DNA from: UBA6183 sp046314755
GTDB taxonomy: Bacteria; Bacteroidota; Bacteroidia; UKL13-3
Direction of reading: 5' to 3'
Assembly: GCA_046314755.1 (NCBI GenBank)
Contig: JBKDBG010000057.1
Coordinates: forward strand, 1 to 10,119
DNA: 10,119 nt
The position numbers and the translations under genes are program-made. Below the pieces are notes generated by a model. That model saw only the letters and a list, made by a program, of their open reading frames with translations, ran no database searches and was not told where the DNA came from. Of the stretch, positions 5,407 through 10,119 are shown one piece after another. Within the stretch, counting starts at the first letter, position 1, and every line of letters starts with the position of its first letter.

Positions 5407-8400
5407 TGCAAATAATAAAATATGTAGTACTTGTTTGTAGTTTATACTTTGCTGTTACAGTTAAGGCCCAACACTACAATAGTTTCCATTACAACCAAAG
5501 GGATGGGCTGCCTCAAAATTCCGTTAACGATTTATTTTGGGACACCACCGGATTTTTATGGATTTGCACAGAAGCAGGTCTTACCAGATTTGACGGTACA
5601 CTTTTCAAAACGTTTGACGTAAACACCACTCCTATTATTCAAAACGAACGATTCAGATGGGTGAATGCAGATTTGAACCATAAATTGTATGCATCTTCGG
5701 CAGATGGCAAATTATTTTTAATTGACTTCGATAGGATAAGAGAAAGCTCCATAAAACCCGATCATTATTGGTTTGTAAATGGCACCTTACCAACAGGGGC
5801 AGAACTAAAAAAATTCACCCAATTTAAAACAACAAGAGCCAAACAACTTGGATTAAAATGGTATCCCATTATATGCGCTGCGATAAATGAAAAACAAACC
5901 ATTCTGCTGGGAAACAGCGCTGTTTACCTTTCCAATAACAACCGAATAACAGATAGTATAACCTTTAACTTTTCAGCCAAAGGACTCATTAAAATTGGCC
6001 CATTTAATTACGTTTACTCTGAATACAGTTTATTTTTAATTGAAACCGAATCGCGACAACTTATTCCTGTAAAAACATCTCAGCCAATAGGTGTAATCAC
6101 TGAAATATATAGTCAAACCAAACATAAACAAGCCATTATTCTCTCTAAAAACCGTGTACTACAAATAGAATTTCCATTTATAGGAACCGAACTAAATGTA
6201 AATTATTTATTTAGTATCAATACAGATGAAGTAGGGGAAATCACAGAAATTAAAGCTACAGAAAACTTCAATACGGTTGCTATCGGATCTAAAGTAAACG
6301 GACTTCATATCTATAAAAAAGCACCTTTTATTACGAGAAGGCTAAAACAAGAGCAAAACAAATCAATAGATTATTATGCACATGTTGCATTGAATGATTC
6401 AACTGTATTAACCAGCAACGGGGATGAACTAACTTTACATGATGACAAACTATCCGGATTTAATTTTAAAGGAAACTCAACCATCACATTACTTTATCAT
6501 AACAACACTGCTTGGAGTATCAGAGGTGATACGGTGTATTTTCAGAAAAAAGGAAGTTCACGCGGAGTAATTATTTGTCAATCAAAACCATTATCGTCTT
6601 TGGTTGCGTTAGGAGATAGCGTTATTGCGGTTGGTGAAGAAGAAATGGTGATTATTCATAACAACCAAATTGTAGATCATTTTTATTACAATCTCCCCGA
6701 AAAACAAACCGGTTTTGAAAACAATCCCTTTGCAATTAATTATGAAAATGGGCTTTTGCTTGTATTAGGTAATCATATTTACCAAGCAGATATGGAACGC
6801 AAAAAACTCACCAAAAAATACGAATATAAAATGGTGCGGAATTTACTTCCTTATAAAAATTTATTGTTTGGATGCAGTTATGGGGAAGGCTTATTCGTGA
6901 TAAAAAATAACGGACTGAAAAAACTTCCTGTAGATAAAAATAATTATTTACTCAAATCACATTGCTTGCAAATAGTTGATGATAAAGTTGCCTATATCAG
7001 CACCAATCATGGCTTGTTTGCCGCCACATTGGAGGAAATCAGAAATTATATTGACGATAAATCAGACACCTTACATTATTACACTTACAACGAGGATGAC
7101 GGTATAGAAAACAGTGAGTTTAATGGTGGCTGTTTTCCTGCAGGATTAAAACTCAATAATGGTTATTTAACTTTTGCCAATATGCAAGGTATTGTTTGGT
7201 TTAACCCTTCGTTAGCCCAAGCCCAAATGCAGCAAAAATGTCAACTCTACTTATATGAAGTTTGGGCTGACGACCATGCCTTGCCCATAAATGACACTTT
7301 ACATTTGAATGAAGAAGTGGAGAAATTGGTAATAAAACCGGGAACAATTTTTTGGAACAACCCGGTAAATATCCGCGCCAGGTATATGCTGCATGGTATT
7401 AATAAAGATTGGCATAATATTGATTTACTTAAAGACAATATCTCATTTAATAATTTACCTGCAGGAACCTATGAGTTAGTAATTGAAATCGTTTATGGAA
7501 TGAGTGATAATGAAAGATATACCCTTTCAACCATCATTATTAAAGAACCCCATATTTATGAAACCATTTGGTTTAAAATACTGGCAGTAATTGGCGTACT
7601 GTTGATACTATACGGATTGTTCGCATTGTATCACCGAAGGTTATTAGCAAAAAATCTTGAACTGGAATTAAAGGTGAGTATACGCACCAAAGAATTGCAA
7701 GAAATGAACAGAGAGCTGGAAGGAAAAACAGATGAACTCACACAATCCGTGCATGTAAAAAACAAGTTAATTGCAGTTATTTCTCATGACATTGTAACAC
7801 CATTAAAGTTTATTTACATGGTTTGTCAAAAACATTTAAAGGATAACTTGCCTGCATCCACCAAACAAATCATGAGCGAAATACATGATACATCAAGTAA
7901 GTTATATGATAACGCGCAAAATGTATTAAACTGGATTCGGGTACAGAATAATCAAATTCGATTGGTGATTAGTAACCTTGCACCTTTTTCTTTGGTTGAA
8001 GATATTGCAGAGCTGTTGCAAGATATGGCCCACGCAAAAGGCAATACCATAATCAATGAAGTAAATCCGGATGATGTGATAAGAACCGATAAAACTATAC
8101 TTTCCATTATCATCCAAAACATCATTTCAAATGCGGTTAAATACAATGAAAACACCAACATTGTAATTAAAAATCAAAGGCATGGTAATAAATTTATTAT
8201 AACAATTGCCGATACAGGTGTGGGCATTAGTGAAGAACAATTGAAGAAACTTGAAAGCATGAAACAGAATCCAAGCATACAGTTTAATGAAAATGCAGAG
8301 GGTACAGGATTAGGTTTTGTAATTATTTTTGAAATGGCGCGACTTTTACAAGCTGATATACAAATAGAAAGCAAAATCGAAAAAGGCACAGCCGTTACGA

Positions 8401-8417
8401 TAATTTTAACCGTATAA
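5406..8417 (+). CDS. Beta-propeller (Reg_prop/Y_Y_Y) sensor histidine kinase
   Basis: Membrane sensor of 1003 residues. A signal peptide (1-21, probable cleavage VKA-QH) leads a large periplasmic region. The first Reg_prop unit is clear (DGLPQNSVND then FLWICTEAGLTRFDG, about 33-64); later propeller blades are degenerate. A Y_Y_Y domain occupies about 635-712 and a single membrane helix about 722-744, followed by a charged coiled coil (about 746-786). The kinase core has H794 in SHDIVTPL, N-box N909, G1 DTGVG from D936 and G2 GTGLG (966-970). There is no C-terminal receiver or AraC domain, unlike the hybrid sensors of polysaccharide loci; output goes to the separate LuxR regulator upstream. 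I use the ATG at 5406, which overlaps the regulator stop by one base, rather than the TTG just before it. The ligand is unknown and no sugar-utilisation genes are nearby. Confidence 0.95.
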   Translation: MQIIKYVVLVCSLYFAVTVKAQHYNSFHYNQRDGLPQNSVNDLFWDTTGFLWICTEAGLTRFDGTLFKTFDVNTTPIIQNERFRWVNADLNHKLYASSADGKLFLIDFDRIRESSIKPDHYWFVNGTLPTGAELKKFTQFKTTRAKQLGLKWYPIICAAINEKQTILLGNSAVYLSNNNRITDSITFNFSAKGLIKIGPFNYVYSEYSLFLIETESRQLIPVKTSQPIGVITEIYSQTKHKQAIILSKNRVLQIEFPFIGTELNVNYLFSINTDEVGEITEIKATENFNTVAIGSKVNGLHIYKKAPFITRRLKQEQNKSIDYYAHVALNDSTVLTSNGDELTLHDDKLSGFNFKGNSTITLLYHNNTAWSIRGDTVYFQKKGSSRGVIICQSKPLSSLVALGDSVIAVGEEEMVIIHNNQIVDHFYYNLPEKQTGFENNPFAINYENGLLLVLGNHIYQADMERKKLTKKYEYKMVRNLLPYKNLLFGCSYGEGLFVIKNNGLKKLPVDKNNYLLKSHCLQIVDDKVAYISTNHGLFAATLEEIRNYIDDKSDTLHYYTYNEDDGIENSEFNGGCFPAGLKLNNGYLTFANMQGIVWFNPSLAQAQMQQKCQLYLYEVWADDHALPINDTLHLNEEVEKLVIKPGTIFWNNPVNIRARYMLHGINKDWHNIDLLKDNISFNNLPAGTYELVIEIVYGMSDNERYTLSTIIIKEPHIYETIWFKILAVIGVLLILYGLFALYHRRLLAKNLELELKVSIRTKELQEMNRELEGKTDELTQSVHVKNKLIAVISHDIVTPLKFIYMVCQKHLKDNLPASTKQIMSEIHDTSSKLYDNAQNVLNWIRVQNNQIRLVISNLAPFSLVEDIAELLQDMAHAKGNTIINEVNPDDVIRTDKTILSIIIQNIISNAVKYNENTNIVIKNQRHGNKFIITIADTGVGISEEQLKKLESMKQNPSIQFNENAEGTGLGFVIIFEMARLLQADIQIESKIEKGTAVTIILTV

Positions 8418-8434
8418 GCTAACAGATTTTTCAT

Positions 8435-8442
8435 TTACTTTG
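8435..8442 (+). promoter_or_regulatory. Possible -7 box close to the polyprenyl synthase start
   Basis: TTACTTTG differs from TAnnTTTG at one position and ends 8 nt before the TTG start codon. No -33 element is visible. If used, it would give an almost leaderless mRNA; otherwise the gene is read through from the kinase operon. Confidence 0.35.
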
Positions 8443-8450
8443 CCACCGCT

Positions 8451-9422
8451 TTGAGTAACATCGATCATATTAAACAACCTATTGTCCAAGAGTTAAATTT
8501 GTTTGAAAGCAAATTTAAGGAGGCCATGAAAAGTAACGTTCCATTACTGGATACAATCATGACCTATATCGTGAAGCGCAAAGGCAAACAAATTAGACCC
8601 ATGTTTGTGTTTTTATCGGCAAAGCTGTTTAATGGAATTAATGACAGTACATATCGTGCGGCAAGTTTAGTGGAGTTACTACACACCGCTACTTTAGTGC
8701 ACGATGATGTGGTGGATGACAGTGATGAAAGAAGAGGTTTTTTTAGCATTAATGCGCTTTGGAAAAATAAAATTGCAGTGTTGGTTGGTGATTATTTATT
8801 GAGCAAAGGCCTTTTGTTATCTGTAAAAAATAAAGATTTTCATTTACTTGAAATTGTGAGTGAAGCAGTTGAGGCTATGAGTGAAGGCGAGCTGTTACAA
8901 ATTGAAAAAACACGTAACCTCAATTTAAGTGAAGAAGTTTATTACGATATTATTAAAAAGAAAACCGCATCACTTATTGCAAGTTGCTGCGCCATTGGCG
9001 CTGCAAGTTCAGGCGCCTCTGCCGATCAAATCAAACAGATGCATTTATTTGGAGAAAAGGTAGGCATTGCCTTTCAAATGAAAGATGATTTATTGGATTA
9101 TGGAGATAGTGATATAGGTAAACCAACAGGAATTGATTTAAAAGAAAAAAAACTTACTCTCCCAATTATCCATACCATCAACAACGCGGATAAAACTACA
9201 CGTGCTTACATCATTAATTCTATAAAAAATCATAATACCGACAAAAAGCGAATTCAACAAGTGATTGATTATGTAAAAGCACATGATGGCATTCGTTACA
9301 CCCAAACGGCCATGCAAAACATACAGCATGAAGCCCTTGCCATTTTAGAGCAAACTGTTGATTCGCCATACAAAACCAATTTGAAACAGTTGGTTGATTT
9401 TGTAATCAATCGCAGTAAATAA
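8451..9422 (+). CDS. Long-chain trans-polyprenyl diphosphate synthase
   Basis: Condenses isopentenyl diphosphate onto an allylic primer. It likely makes the quinone (menaquinone) side chain, and is an IspB/HepT/octaprenyl-type enzyme. The 323 residues are typical. GKQIRP (45-50) is followed by the first aspartate-rich motif DDVVD (85-89) with RRG (94-96), then GDYLLSKG (113-120), the second motif DDLLD (212-216) and KPTG (224-227). The residue five before the first motif is A80; a small residue there is associated with long products, whereas short-chain enzymes have a bulky aromatic. Translation starts at TTG: the N-terminal helices before GKQIRP require it, and the next ATG (8525) would delete 25 of those residues. 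It begins 33 nt after the kinase gene, and its stop is one base from the convergent ABC gene. Exact chain length cannot be read from sequence. Confidence 0.93.
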   Translation: MSNIDHIKQPIVQELNLFESKFKEAMKSNVPLLDTIMTYIVKRKGKQIRPMFVFLSAKLFNGINDSTYRAASLVELLHTATLVHDDVVDDSDERRGFFSINALWKNKIAVLVGDYLLSKGLLLSVKNKDFHLLEIVSEAVEAMSEGELLQIEKTRNLNLSEEVYYDIIKKKTASLIASCCAIGAASSGASADQIKQMHLFGEKVGIAFQMKDDLLDYGDSDIGKPTGIDLKEKKLTLPIIHTINNADKTTRAYIINSIKNHNTDKKRIQQVIDYVKAHDGIRYTQTAMQNIQHEALAILEQTVDSPYKTNLKQLVDFVINRSK

Positions 9423-9423
9423 A

Positions 9424-10119
9424 TTATTGTTTCGCGTCAATTGAGCTAAACTCAAATTGCATATCATTCAGTTTGCGGTATAATCCGTTTTTAGCCATCA
9501 ATTCTTCATGACTGCCTAATTCAACAACGGTTCCTTTGTCAATTACCGCAATGGTATCCGCATTTCTAATGGTACTTAAACGATGAGCAATAACAAACGA
9601 GGTTCGGTTGCGCATTAAGTTTTCTAATGCTTCTTGAACCAGTAATTCACTTTCACTATCGAGTGATGAAGTTGCTTCATCCAAAATAAGTATAACCGGA
9701 TTTTTTAAAATAGCACGAGCAATGGCAATGCGCTGACGTTGTCCACCACTTAGTTTTATGCCTCTTTCTCCAACAATAGTTTGATATTGTTCCGGAAACT
9801 TACCGATAAATTCATGCGCATTTGCTTTTTTTGCCGCCTCCATAATTTCTTCTAAAGTAGCTCCGGGTTTGCCATACGCAATGTTTTCTTGAATGGTGCC
9901 TCCGAATAAAATAATGTCTTGCGGCACAAAAGCCAATTGTTGTCGAAGTTGACTTATTGGGATATTTTGAGCTGCAATACCATCAAACAAAATATCACCT
10001 GAATTGGGTTGATAAAAATTGAGCAACAAGGAAGCCACTGTACTTTTACCTGCTCCACTCGGACCCACCAAAGCAATTTGTTTGCCCGCTTCAACAACCA
10101 ATGAAATATTTTTTAGCAC
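9424..10119 (-). CDS. ABC exporter, ATP-binding half, partial (N-terminus beyond right edge)
   Basis: The last 231 residues of an ABC transporter of the MsbA/multidrug-exporter type. The visible part is a complete nucleotide-binding domain: Walker A GPSGAGKST, Q-loop in FVPQD, signature LSGGQRQR, Walker B VILILDEATSSLD and H-loop AHRLST. These match fused exporters whose membrane domain precedes the ATPase; here that domain would be off the right edge. The first visible codon is GTG, but it encodes a valine within the domain (VLKNISL), not a start. A complete export protein of about 590-610 residues is expected. The substrate (lipid, drug or other) cannot be told from the ATPase alone. It is convergent with the polyprenyl synthase. 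Confidence 0.93.
   Translation of the reverse strand: MLKNISLVVEAGKQIALVGPSGAGKSTVASLLLNFYQPNSGDILFDGIAAQNIPISQLRQQLAFVPQDIILFGGTIQENIAYGKPGATLEEIMEAAKKANAHEFIGKFPEQYQTIVGERGIKLSGGQRQRIAIARAILKNPVILILDEATSSLDSESELLVQEALENLMRNRTSFVIAHRLSTIRNADTIAVIDKGTVVELGSHEELMAKNGLYRKLNDMQFEFSSIDAKQ

Noticed and set aside
10117..10119. GTG at the right edge as the start of the ABC gene
   Set aside because: It is an internal valine just before the nucleotide-binding domain; the family has a membrane domain ahead of it.

Overview
The window looks like chromosome from a member of Bacteroidota, probably a Chitinophagales/Sphingobacteriales-type lineage. The reasons are AT-rich coding, several promoter-like boxes of the Bacteroidota form TAnnTTTG, a Reg_prop/Y_Y_Y beta-propeller sensor kinase, and a DUF1599–DoxX pair divergent from folP–cdaA, a neighbourhood I recognise from this phylum. 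It is almost entirely housekeeping and regulatory DNA. I see no mobile element, CRISPR array, rRNA or tRNA, and no gene-free stretch over about 205 bases.

Left part (1-3188): a partial DoxX/MauE-type membrane protein and a duplicated DUF1599 (Nmad1) protein lie on the minus strand. Divergent from them is a tight plus-strand pair, folP (dihydropteroate synthase) and cdaA (diadenylate cyclase), which overlap by 14 nt. The two units start from what appear to be face-to-face overlapping promoters embedded in a perfect 9-bp inverted repeat (1492-1516). Middle (3192-4764): radA on the minus strand converges on cdaA with 3 nt between the stop codons. Upstream of radA is a 205-base intergenic region, the most structured non-coding DNA in the window. 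It holds three successive hairpins that end, on the minus strand, in a run of eight U, as in an intrinsic terminator. It also holds the promoter of the next plus-strand unit, with two further dyads.

Right part (4765-9422): a NarL/LuxR-type response regulator and a large periplasmic-sensing histidine kinase overlap by one base (TGATG) and should form one two-component system. A long-chain polyprenyl diphosphate synthase with a TTG start follows 33 nt later; it probably makes the isoprenoid quinone side chain. Its stop codon is one base from that of a convergent, partial ABC exporter (ATP-binding half visible) that runs off the right edge.

No obviously new multi-gene system is present. The points most worth checking are the overlapping promoters at folP/DUF1599, the structured minus-strand RNA or leader upstream of radA, the RHL in place of RHR in the cyclase active site, and the dyads controlling the two-component operon.
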